Positions 43,078-50,520 of a stretch of 64,000 nt of DNA are shown one piece after another. The notes under the pieces are model-generated. The model saw nothing but the letters and a program-made list of their open reading frames with translations. It was not told where the DNA came from and ran no database searches. Position 1 is the stretch's first letter. Every line of letters begins with the position of its first letter. The stretch spans positions 124,001 through 188,000 of the forward strand of contig NZ_JACOPX010000011.1 in assembly GCF_015461835.1 (NCBI RefSeq), read 5' to 3'. Both the position numbers and the translations under genes were made by a program. The stretch is from Pseudomonas neuropathica. Lineage in GTDB: Bacteria > Pseudomonadota > Gammaproteobacteria > Pseudomonadales > Pseudomonadaceae.

Positions 43078-43168
43078 GACTCTTCCTTAAATATGCCGAA
43101 CATCCGTGTCGCGCCTGTGGGTATTCCATTCCCGCAGCCGCCAGCCAAGCATAACCAAGGAACTACCC

Positions 43169-44224
43169 ATGAGCGCGAGCACCACCGCCACCCTGCGTCA
43201 CGACTGGTCTCTGGCCGAAGTCAAAGCACTCTTCGTACAGCCATTCAACGACTTGCTGTTCCAGGCGCAAACGGTGCACCGCGCACATTTCAACGCCAAC
43301 CGCGTTCAGGTGTCGACCCTGCTGTCGATCAAGACCGGCGCCTGCCCGGAAGACTGCAAGTACTGCCCGCAGTCCGGTCACTACAACACCGGTCTTGAAA
43401 AAGAAAAGCTGATGGAAGTGCAGAAGGTCCTCGAAGAGGCAGCACGCGCCAAGGCTATCGGTTCGACACGTTTCTGCATGGGCGCGGCGTGGAAACATCC
43501 GTCGGCCAAAGACATGCCGTACGTGCTGAAAATGGTCGAAGGCGTGAAGGCCATGGGCCTGGAAACCTGCATGACCCTCGGCCGTCTCGATCAGGATCAG
43601 ACCGAGGCACTGGCAAAGGCCGGGCTCGATTACTACAACCACAACCTCGACACGTCGCCCGAGTTCTACGGCAGCATCATCACCACCCGTACTTACAGCG
43701 AACGTCTGCAAACGCTGGCCTATGTGCGTGAATCGGGGATGAAGATCTGCTCCGGCGGCATTCTCGGTATGGGCGAGTCGCTGGATGACCGCGCCAATCT
43801 GCTGATCCAGTTGGCCAACCTGCCGGAGCATCCGGAATCGGTGCCGATCAACATGTTGGTGAAAGTTGCCGGCACGCCGCTGGAAAATGCTGAAGACGTC
43901 GACCCGTTCGACTTCATCCGCATGCTCGCCGTGGCTCGCATCCTCATGCCGCAATCCCACGTGCGCCTGTCCGCCGGCCGCGAAGCGATGAACGAGCAGA
44001 TGCAGGCCTTGGCCTTCTTCGCCGGCGCCAACTCGATTTTCTACGGCGACAAACTGCTGACCACCGCCAACCCGCAGGCGGACAAGGACATGCAGTTGTT
44101 CGCGCGTCTGGGCATCCAGCCGGAAGCTCGTGAAGAACATTCCGATGAGGTTTACCAGGCCGCAATCGAACAGGCGCTGGTGGAGCAGAAGAGCAGCGAG
44201 CAGTTCTACAACGCCGCCGTTTAA
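43169..44224 (+). CDS. bioB: Biotin synthase
   Basis: A 351-residue radical-SAM enzyme inserting sulfur into dethiobiotin. The [4Fe-4S] cluster cysteines are Cys59, Cys63 and Cys66 in CPEDCKYC; later conserved Cys and Arg residues for the [2Fe-2S] cluster (FCMGAAW, ETCMTLG, HVRLSAGRE) are present. AAGGA precedes the ATG. First gene of bioBFHCD, with a BirA-type operator upstream. A REPIN sits between it and bioF. Confidence 0.97.
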   Translation: MSASTTATLRHDWSLAEVKALFVQPFNDLLFQAQTVHRAHFNANRVQVSTLLSIKTGACPEDCKYCPQSGHYNTGLEKEKLMEVQKVLEEAARAKAIGSTRFCMGAAWKHPSAKDMPYVLKMVEGVKAMGLETCMTLGRLDQDQTEALAKAGLDYYNHNLDTSPEFYGSIITTRTYSERLQTLAYVRESGMKICSGGILGMGESLDDRANLLIQLANLPEHPESVPINMLVKVAGTPLENAEDVDPFDFIRMLAVARILMPQSHVRLSAGREAMNEQMQALAFFAGANSIFYGDKLLTTANPQADKDMQLFARLGIQPEAREEHSDEVYQAAIEQALVEQKSSEQFYNAAV

Positions 44225-44260
44225 ACCTGCGCGGATTCCTCTGAAGGAATGCAAAACCCC

Positions 44261-44352
44261 TGTGGGAGCGAGCTTGCTCGCGAAAGCGGTGTTTCAGTCG
44301 ACATTGATGTCGGATGTGAAGGCCTCTTCGCGAGCAGGCTCGCTCCCACAAG
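44261..44352. repeat. REPIN, family B
   Basis: Inverted GTGGGAGCGAGCTTGCTCGCG units about 35 bp apart inside the biotin operon, with a CGACATTGATGTCG stem in the loop. Confidence 0.87.
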
Positions 44353-44383
44353 GGATCTGTGTCACTTGAAAGTCGAGGCCTGC

Positions 44384-45562
44384 ATGTCTTTCGATCTCGC
44401 CGCACGCCTTGCTGCCCGTCGTGCCGAAAATCTCTATCGCCAGCGACCGCTGCTTGAGTCCCCGCAGGGGCCTGAAGTGGTGGTCGACGGCAAACCATTG
44501 CTCGCGTTCTGCAACAACGATTACCTGGGCTTGGCCAATCATCCGCAAGTGATCGAAGCCTGGCGCGCCGGTGCTGAACGCTGGGGCGTCGGTGGCGGTG
44601 CCTCGCATCTGGTGATTGGCCACAGCGGCCCGCACCATGCTCTGGAAGAAGCGCTGGCCGATCTCACCGGTCGACCGCGTGCGCTGCTTTTCACCACCGG
44701 CTACATGGCCAACCTTGGCGCCGTTACGGCGCTGGTCGGGCAGGGCGATACGGTGCTGGAAGATCGCCTCAATCACGCTTCGCTGCTGGACGCGGGTCTG
44801 TTGTCCGGCGCGCGTTTCAATCGTTATCTGCACAACGACGCGGTGAGCTTGGCCAAGCGTCTTGAGAAAGCCACCGGCAATACGCTGGTAGTCACCGACG
44901 GCGTGTTCAGCATGGACGGCGATCTCGCTGACCTGCCGGCATTGGCTCGTGAAGCCAAGGCCAAAGGCGCGTGGCTGATGGTCGATGACGCTCACGGTTT
45001 TGGGCCGCTCGGTGCGAACGGTGGCGGCATCGTCGAGCATTTCGGTTTGAGTCAGGAGGACGTGCCGGTACTGGTCGGCACCCTCGGTAAAGCCTTCGGC
45101 ACTGCTGGCGCCTTCGTCGCGGGCAGCGAAGAGCTGATCGAAAGCCTGATCCAGTTCGCCCGTCCGTACATCTACACCACCAGCCAGCCACCAGCGCTGG
45201 CCTGCGCGACCCTGAAAAGTCTGGAGCTGCTGCGCACTGAACACTGGCGCCGTGAACATCTGCAGACCTTGATTCGCCAATTCCGCCAGGGCGCTGAGCA
45301 GATCGGTCTGGAGTTGATGGACAGCTTCACGCCGATCCAGCCGATCATGATCGGCGATGCCGGGCGCGCGGTGCGCCTGTCGCAGATGTTGCGCGAGCGC
45401 GGGCTGATGGTTACCGCCATCCGCCCACCGACCGTGCCCGCCGGCAGCGCGCGCTTGCGCGTGACCCTGACCGCCGCCCACAGCGAGGCGCAGGTGCAGC
45501 TATTGTTAGAGGGACTGGCCGATTGCTTTGCCCAACTGTCGTCGGAGCCAAGCCATGCGTAA
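44384..45562 (+). CDS. bioF: 8-amino-7-oxononanoate synthase
   Basis: A 392-residue PLP enzyme joining pimeloyl-ACP and alanine. FCNNDYLGLANHP and VDDAHGFGPLG are typical; the PLP lysine is in GTLGKAFGTAGAF. ATG at 44384 (MSFDLAARLAARRAENL) has GAGG upstream. It overlaps bioH by eight bases. Confidence 0.96.
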   Translation: MSFDLAARLAARRAENLYRQRPLLESPQGPEVVVDGKPLLAFCNNDYLGLANHPQVIEAWRAGAERWGVGGGASHLVIGHSGPHHALEEALADLTGRPRALLFTTGYMANLGAVTALVGQGDTVLEDRLNHASLLDAGLLSGARFNRYLHNDAVSLAKRLEKATGNTLVVTDGVFSMDGDLADLPALAREAKAKGAWLMVDDAHGFGPLGANGGGIVEHFGLSQEDVPVLVGTLGKAFGTAGAFVAGSEELIESLIQFARPYIYTTSQPPALACATLKSLELLRTEHWRREHLQTLIRQFRQGAEQIGLELMDSFTPIQPIMIGDAGRAVRLSQMLRERGLMVTAIRPPTVPAGSARLRVTLTAAHSEAQVQLLLEGLADCFAQLSSEPSHA

Positions 45563-46286
45563 TCGCCTGATTCTGCTGCCCGGCTGGGGCCTCGGTGTGT
45601 CGCCGATGGAGCCTCTGGCCGCCGCTTTGCAAGGGCTCGACGAACATCTGAAAGTGGAAATCGAGCCGTTGCCGGAGCTGGATTCCAGCGACCTGCAAGA
45701 CTGGCTCGATGAACTTGATGAACGCATTCCACAAGACGTCTGGCTCGGTGGCTGGTCGCTGGGCGGCATGCTCGCGTCCGAACTGGCGGCGCGCCGTGGC
45801 GAGCGTTGCTGCGGATTGCTGACGCTGGCGAGCAATCCTTCCTTCGTTGCCCATGAACAGTGGCCAACCGCGATGCCCGGCGAAACCTTCGATGCGTTTC
45901 TCGCCGGTTGCCAGGCCGATCCTCGGCTGACCCTCAAACGTTTTTCGCTGCTCTGTGCTCAAGGTGCACAAGATGCGCGCGGCTTGTCGCGGTTGATGCT
46001 CGGCGGCGCACCGCACACGGCGCCGTCGGCGTTGATGGCGGGCCTGGAACTGCTCGCGCAACTGGACACCCGCGAAGCACTGCAAGCATTTCGCGGCCCG
46101 CAATTTCATCTGTTCGCCGGACAGGACGCTCTGGTCCCGGCGGAAGCGGCGGGGGCGTTGTTCGTCCTTTTACCGGATATCGAAATCGGTCTGATCGAAC
46201 AGGCCTGTCATGCTTTTCTTCTGGAAGATCCCCACGGACTGGCGGGCGCTATCCAGGCTTTTCTACATGAGTGCGGTGATGACTGA
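45555..46286 (+). CDS. bioH: Pimeloyl-ACP methyl ester carboxylesterase
   Basis: A 243-residue alpha/beta hydrolase that frees pimeloyl-ACP from its methyl ester. The nucleophile is Ser68 in GGWSLGGML; the later Asp (FAGQDALVP) and His (QACHAFLLEDP) complete the triad. It overlaps both bioF and bioC by eight bases, so the three are coupled. Confidence 0.94.
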   Translation: MRNRLILLPGWGLGVSPMEPLAAALQGLDEHLKVEIEPLPELDSSDLQDWLDELDERIPQDVWLGGWSLGGMLASELAARRGERCCGLLTLASNPSFVAHEQWPTAMPGETFDAFLAGCQADPRLTLKRFSLLCAQGAQDARGLSRLMLGGAPHTAPSALMAGLELLAQLDTREALQAFRGPQFHLFAGQDALVPAEAAGALFVLLPDIEIGLIEQACHAFLLEDPHGLAGAIQAFLHECGDD

Positions 46287-47088
46287 TTTGTCTCTTGTGC
46301 TGCCCGGCGGCTTGCCTGACAAACGTCAGGTCGCGGCCTCTTTCTCTCGTGCGGCGGCCAGCTACGACAGCGTCGCCGAGTTGCAGCGTGATGTTGGAAC
46401 ACAATTGCTTCAACGCTTGCCGGCGGATTTTTCACCGTCGCGCTGGCTGGATCTGGGCTGTGGCACCGGTTATTTCACCCGGGCACTGGCCGCGCGTTTT
46501 GCCGAGGGCCATGGTCTGGCGCTGGACATTGCCGAGGGCATGCTCGATCACGCGCGGCCGTTGGGCGGCGCTGAGTACTTCATTGCTGGCGATGCTGAGC
46601 GTCTGCCGTTGCAGGACTCGACTTGCGACTTGATTTTTTCCAGCCTGGCGGTGCAATGGTGCGCGGATTTCGATGCGGTGCTCAGCGAAGCCTTTCGCGT
46701 ACTGAAACCGGGTGGGATTTTTGCGTTTGCTAGTCTTTGTGTAGGGACGTTGTTCGAGTTGCGCGACAGCTGGCGGCAGGTCGACGGAATGGTGCACGTC
46801 AACCGCTTCCGCGAGTTCACCCGTTATGAGCAACGGTGTACGGCCAGTGGCTTGCGTACGTTGAGCCTGGAGAATCAGCCTCACGTGCTGCATTACCCCG
46901 ATGTGCGCAGCCTGACTCATGAATTGAAGGCCTTGGGTGCGCACAATCTGAATCCCGGACGGCCCGGTGGTTTGACCGGACGGGCGCGGATTCTCGGGCT
47001 GGTGGAAGCTTACGAGCAATTCCGTGAAGCGTCGGGATTGCCGGCGACTTATCAGGTGGTCTACGCCGTGTTGGAGAAACCCGTATGA
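46279..47088 (+). CDS. bioC: Malonyl-ACP O-methyltransferase
   Basis: A 269-residue SAM-dependent methyltransferase that starts pimelate synthesis by methylating malonyl-ACP. The N-terminal QVAASFSRAAASYD is the BioC signature; WLDLGCGTGYFTRAL is SAM motif I. I choose ATG 46279 (MTDLSLVLPGG) with GAG upstream; an ATG at 46267 is possible. It overlaps bioD by four bases. Confidence 0.93.
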   Translation: MTDLSLVLPGGLPDKRQVAASFSRAAASYDSVAELQRDVGTQLLQRLPADFSPSRWLDLGCGTGYFTRALAARFAEGHGLALDIAEGMLDHARPLGGAEYFIAGDAERLPLQDSTCDLIFSSLAVQWCADFDAVLSEAFRVLKPGGIFAFASLCVGTLFELRDSWRQVDGMVHVNRFREFTRYEQRCTASGLRTLSLENQPHVLHYPDVRSLTHELKALGAHNLNPGRPGGLTGRARILGLVEAYEQFREASGLPATYQVVYAVLEKPV

Positions 47089-47765
47089 GCGCAGCCTATT
47101 TCATCACCGGAACGGACACTGACGTCGGCAAGACCACGGTGGCTGCCGGATTGCTGCATGCGGCGCGGTCAGCGGGCTTGAGTACCGCGGCGGGCAAACC
47201 GGTTGCCTCAGGGTGCGAAGTGACGCCGAAGGGGCTGCGCAATTCCGATGCGTTGGCGCTGTTGGCCGAATGTTCGCTGCCGCTGACTTATCAACAGGTC
47301 AATCCCGTGGCGTTCGAGCCTGCGATCGCTCCGCACCTGGCAGCGCGTGAGGCCGGAGTAGCGTTGACCGTGCAATCGTTGCTGGCGCCGATGCGCGAGA
47401 TTCTGGCGATGAACGCCGACTTCACTTTGATCGAAGGCGCGGGTGGCTGGCGGGTGCCGTTGGCGGATCAGGACAATCTGTCGGATCTGGCGATTGCGTT
47501 GAAGCTGCCGGTGATTCTGGTGGTGGGTGTGCGGCTGGGGTGCATCAGTCATGCCTTGCTGACGGCCGAGGCGATTGCCCGTGATGGGCTGCAATTGGCC
47601 GGGTGGGTGGCGAATATCATCGATCCGAAGACTTCGCGGCTTGAGGAGAACCTCGCCACATTGGCCGAGCGAATTCCGGCGCCATGTCTGGGGCGCGTGC
47701 CGAAACTCAAGAGCTTGAGTGCCGAAGCGGTAGCGGATCATTTGCAACTGGATCTGCTCGACTAA
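47085..47765 (+). CDS. bioD: Dethiobiotin synthetase
   Basis: A 226-residue ATP-dependent enzyme closing the ureido ring. The P-loop GTDTDVGKTTVAAG is at the N-terminus, and GKPVASGCE and EGAGGWRVPL are family blocks. It ends the bioBFHCD operon. BioA is not here, as usual in Pseudomonas. A weak GGCAC/GTGCC hairpin plus T-run follows near 47785-47810. Confidence 0.96.
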   Translation: MSAAYFITGTDTDVGKTTVAAGLLHAARSAGLSTAAGKPVASGCEVTPKGLRNSDALALLAECSLPLTYQQVNPVAFEPAIAPHLAAREAGVALTVQSLLAPMREILAMNADFTLIEGAGGWRVPLADQDNLSDLAIALKLPVILVVGVRLGCISHALLTAEAIARDGLQLAGWVANIIDPKTSRLEENLATLAERIPAPCLGRVPKLKSLSAEAVADHLQLDLLD

Positions 47766-47872
47766 GCTTTTCTCTATGGGCAGGCACTGTGCCATTAGTG
47801 TTTTTGACGGGTGTTTTTCTGGCGCCTCTGGTTCAATGACGCCATTGATCCTTCCCAAGGATGAGAACTGTT

Positions 47873-48169
47873 ATGGAAATCTCCGGTAACACAGCTTTTT
47901 ATGCAGGTCTGAGCTCGATTCAGAGCGGGCAGAACCGCGTTGATCAGGCCGCCAGCCAGATTGCCAACAACACCATTGAGCGTTCAGTCACCAGCCAGTC
48001 TTCGGAAGCGCAGGTCGATCGTCTGCGTGGCGTTGATCGCAGCCAGCAAATGGACCTGGGCAGCGACATGGTGCAAATGGCCCAAGGCAAGTTTCAAGTG
48101 GAGCTGGGCGTAAAAGTCGCCAAAGCTTCCGACGAAATGCTCGGTACGATCATCGACACCTTTGCCTGA
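47873..48169 (+). CDS. 98-residue flagellar rod/hook-like protein, no central domain
   Basis: The N-terminal helix (ISGNTAFYAGLSSIQSGQ, then DQAASQIANNT) resembles the start of FlgB/FlgC/FlgG rod proteins. The C-terminal helix (DMVQMAQGKFQVELGVKVAK, then ASDEMLGTIIDTF) resembles their ends, but the usual middle domain is missing. Only about 98 residues remain. No flagellar genes lie nearby; the position after bioD is conserved with a hypothetical gene in P. aeruginosa. ATG at 47873 is preferred over 47861, where the AAGG would abut the start codon. Role unknown. Confidence 0.8.
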   Translation: MEISGNTAFYAGLSSIQSGQNRVDQAASQIANNTIERSVTSQSSEAQVDRLRGVDRSQQMDLGSDMVQMAQGKFQVELGVKVAKASDEMLGTIIDTFA

Positions 48170-48190
48170 TTTTTCGCCATCTGCCCCCTG

Positions 48191-48218
48191 AACGCCGCGC
48201 TTTGTCGCGGCGTTTTTC
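48191..48218 (+). terminator. Rho-independent terminator
   Basis: AACGCCGCG/CGCGGCGTT stem with a CTTTGT loop, followed by TTTT, 20 bp after the rod-like gene. Confidence 0.88.
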
Positions 48219-48368
48219 GTTGTAAGTCCTTCTCCCTCAACTAATCTTTTTTCAGCCCCCGTGACTCGATCGAGCGCATGGCGGTTTGCTGTGTCCGGCG
48301 TTTGAAAGATGCGATGACGAACGGCAAAAGATCGACGCTTGACAAGATTTCGGCGTAAACGTATGTTT

Positions 48369-48382
48369 CAAACAACTGTTTG
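48369..48382. promoter_or_regulatory. PsrA-type operator upstream of fadE1
   Basis: CAAAC-AACT-GTTTG, an exact match to the published PsrA motif (G/C)AAAC-N2-4-GTTT(G/C). It lies 62 bp upstream of the first acyl-CoA dehydrogenase start. PsrA is a TetR-type repressor released by long-chain acyl-CoA, so the gene should be induced by fatty acids. Confidence 0.7.
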
Positions 48383-48443
48383 ACCGTCACAACAAATCAA
48401 CACGGTCGTTCATTCCCGGTTACATCAGCAGAGGTTTATCGCT

Positions 48444-50249
48444 ATGCCTGACTACAAGGCCCCCTTGCGTGATATTCGCTTCGTTCGTGACGAACTGCTC
48501 GGCTACGAAGCGCACTATCAGAGCCTTCCGGCTTGCGCAGACGCAACTCCGGACATGGTTGACGCCATTCTCGAAGAAGGCGCCAAGTTTTGTGAGCAGG
48601 TACTGGCGCCGCTGAACCGCGTGGGCGACCTCGAAGGTTGCACCTGGAGCGAGTCCGGCGTGAAAACCCCGACCGGCTTCAAAGAGGCTTACAAGCAATT
48701 CGTTGAAGGCGGCTGGCCAAGCCTGGCGCACGATGTTGAGCACGGCGGCCAAGGCTTGCCGGAGTCGCTGGGTCTGGCAGTGAGCGAGATGGTTGGCGAA
48801 GCCAACTGGTCGTGGGGCATGTACCCAGGCCTGTCGCACGGCGCGATGAATACCATCTCCGAGCACGGCACCCCAGAGCAGCAAGAAGCCTATCTGACCA
48901 AACTGGTTTCCGGCGAATGGACCGGCACCATGTGCCTGACCGAACCGCACTGCGGTACCGACCTGGGCATGCTGCGCACCAAGGCCGAACCTCAGGCTGA
49001 TGGTTCCTACAAAGTTTCCGGCACCAAGATCTTCATCTCGGCCGGCGAACACGACATGGCTGACAACATCGTCCACATCGTGCTGGCCCGCCTGCCGGAC
49101 GCACCGGCTGGCACCAAAGGCATCTCGCTGTTCATCGTTCCAAAGTTCATGCCCAATGCTGATGGCACCGTCGGTGCACGCAACGCAGTAAGCTGCGGTT
49201 CGCTGGAACACAAGATGGGTATCCACGGCAACGCCACTTGCGTGATGAACTTCGACGGCGCTACCGGTTTCCTGATCGGCCCAGCGAACAAAGGCCTGAA
49301 CTGCATGTTCACCTTTATGAACACCGCACGTCTGGGTACCGCGCTGCAAGGTCTGGCCCACGCCGAGATCGGTTTCCAGGGCGGTCTGAAATACGCTCGC
49401 GATCGTCTGCAAATGCGCTCCCTGACGGGCCCGAAAGCGCCGGACAAAGCCGCTGACCCGATCATCGTGCACCCTGACGTACGCCGCATGCTGTTGACCA
49501 TGAAGGCGTTCGCCGAAGGCAACCGTGCGATGGTGTACTTCACCGCCAAACAGGTCGACATCGTCAAATACGGCGTCGATGAAGAAGAGAAAAAGAAAGC
49601 CGACGCACTGCTGGCCTTCATGACCCCGATCGCCAAGGCGTTCATGACCGAAGTCGGTTTTGAGTCCGCCAACCACGGCGTACAGATCTACGGCGGCCAC
49701 GGCTTCATCGCCGAGTGGGGCATGGAGCAGAACGTTCGCGACAGCCGCATTTCGATGCTGTACGAAGGCACCACCGGTATCCAGGCACTCGACCTGCTGG
49801 GCCGTAAAGTGCTGATGACGCAAGGCGAGGCTTTGAAGGGCTTCACCAAGATCGTCCACAAGTTCTGCCAGAACAACGAAGGCAACGAAGCCGTTGCAGA
49901 GTTCGTCGCACCGCTGGCGGCAATCAACAAAGAGTGGGGCGAGCTGACCATGAAGGTCGGTATGGCTGCCATGAAAGATCGCGAAGAAGTCGGCGCGGCC
50001 TCTGTGGACTACCTGATGTACTCCGGTTATGCCTGCCTGGCTTATTTCTGGGCCGACATGGCGCGTGTAGCAGCCGAGAAGCTGGCAGAAGGCAGTGGCG
50101 ACGCGGCGTTCTACACCGCCAAGCTGCAAACCGCGCGCTTCTACTTCCAGCGCATCCTGCCACGCACCCGTACTCACGTGGCCACCATGCTGTCGGGCGC
50201 CAACAACCTGATGGACATGAAAGAAGAAGACTTCGCACTGGGCTACTAA
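48444..50249 (+). CDS. Acyl-CoA dehydrogenase (FadE1-type)
   Basis: A 601-residue FAD enzyme for the first step of beta-oxidation, in the 590-600-residue family with an extra C-terminal domain. Blocks include MCLTEPHCGTDLGMLRTKA, KIFISAGEHDM, HPDVRRMLLTMKAFAEG and YEGTTGIQALDLLGRK. It is the orthologue by position of P. aeruginosa PA0506, reported to act on long-chain acyl-CoA; chain preference here is inferred. A PsrA-type box lies upstream and a terminator downstream. Paralogues start at 54202 and 56211. Confidence 0.93.
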   Translation: MPDYKAPLRDIRFVRDELLGYEAHYQSLPACADATPDMVDAILEEGAKFCEQVLAPLNRVGDLEGCTWSESGVKTPTGFKEAYKQFVEGGWPSLAHDVEHGGQGLPESLGLAVSEMVGEANWSWGMYPGLSHGAMNTISEHGTPEQQEAYLTKLVSGEWTGTMCLTEPHCGTDLGMLRTKAEPQADGSYKVSGTKIFISAGEHDMADNIVHIVLARLPDAPAGTKGISLFIVPKFMPNADGTVGARNAVSCGSLEHKMGIHGNATCVMNFDGATGFLIGPANKGLNCMFTFMNTARLGTALQGLAHAEIGFQGGLKYARDRLQMRSLTGPKAPDKAADPIIVHPDVRRMLLTMKAFAEGNRAMVYFTAKQVDIVKYGVDEEEKKKADALLAFMTPIAKAFMTEVGFESANHGVQIYGGHGFIAEWGMEQNVRDSRISMLYEGTTGIQALDLLGRKVLMTQGEALKGFTKIVHKFCQNNEGNEAVAEFVAPLAAINKEWGELTMKVGMAAMKDREEVGAASVDYLMYSGYACLAYFWADMARVAAEKLAEGSGDAAFYTAKLQTARFYFQRILPRTRTHVATMLSGANNLMDMKEEDFALGY

Positions 50250-50265
50250 GCCTTAACGTGGTCTT

Positions 50266-50302
50266 TTGAAAAACCGCTGCTCCTTGGGGGGCGGCGGTTT
50301 TT
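50266..50302 (+). terminator. Rho-independent terminator
   Basis: AAAAACCGC pairs with GGCGGTTTTTTTT across a CTCCTTGGGG loop, 17 bp after the fadE1 stop, with an eight-T tail. Confidence 0.87.
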
Positions 50303-50520
50303 TTTGCGCTGGATTTACCCCCAACACTGGGGATGTTTCCCCAGCAGAAACGGTGAGCTGACAGCGCGCAGCCTCAGTGTTTATTGATTCAAAATGTTTC
50401 TCAGAAGAGTGGCCAATTAATTGCACTGCGCAGATTAACCGGCGCTCACGAGAAATCCTGTCCTGTTTCACGACGCCTCTCGCCCGGCGAACTCATAACA
50501 ACAACGTCAGGGTGAAGCAT

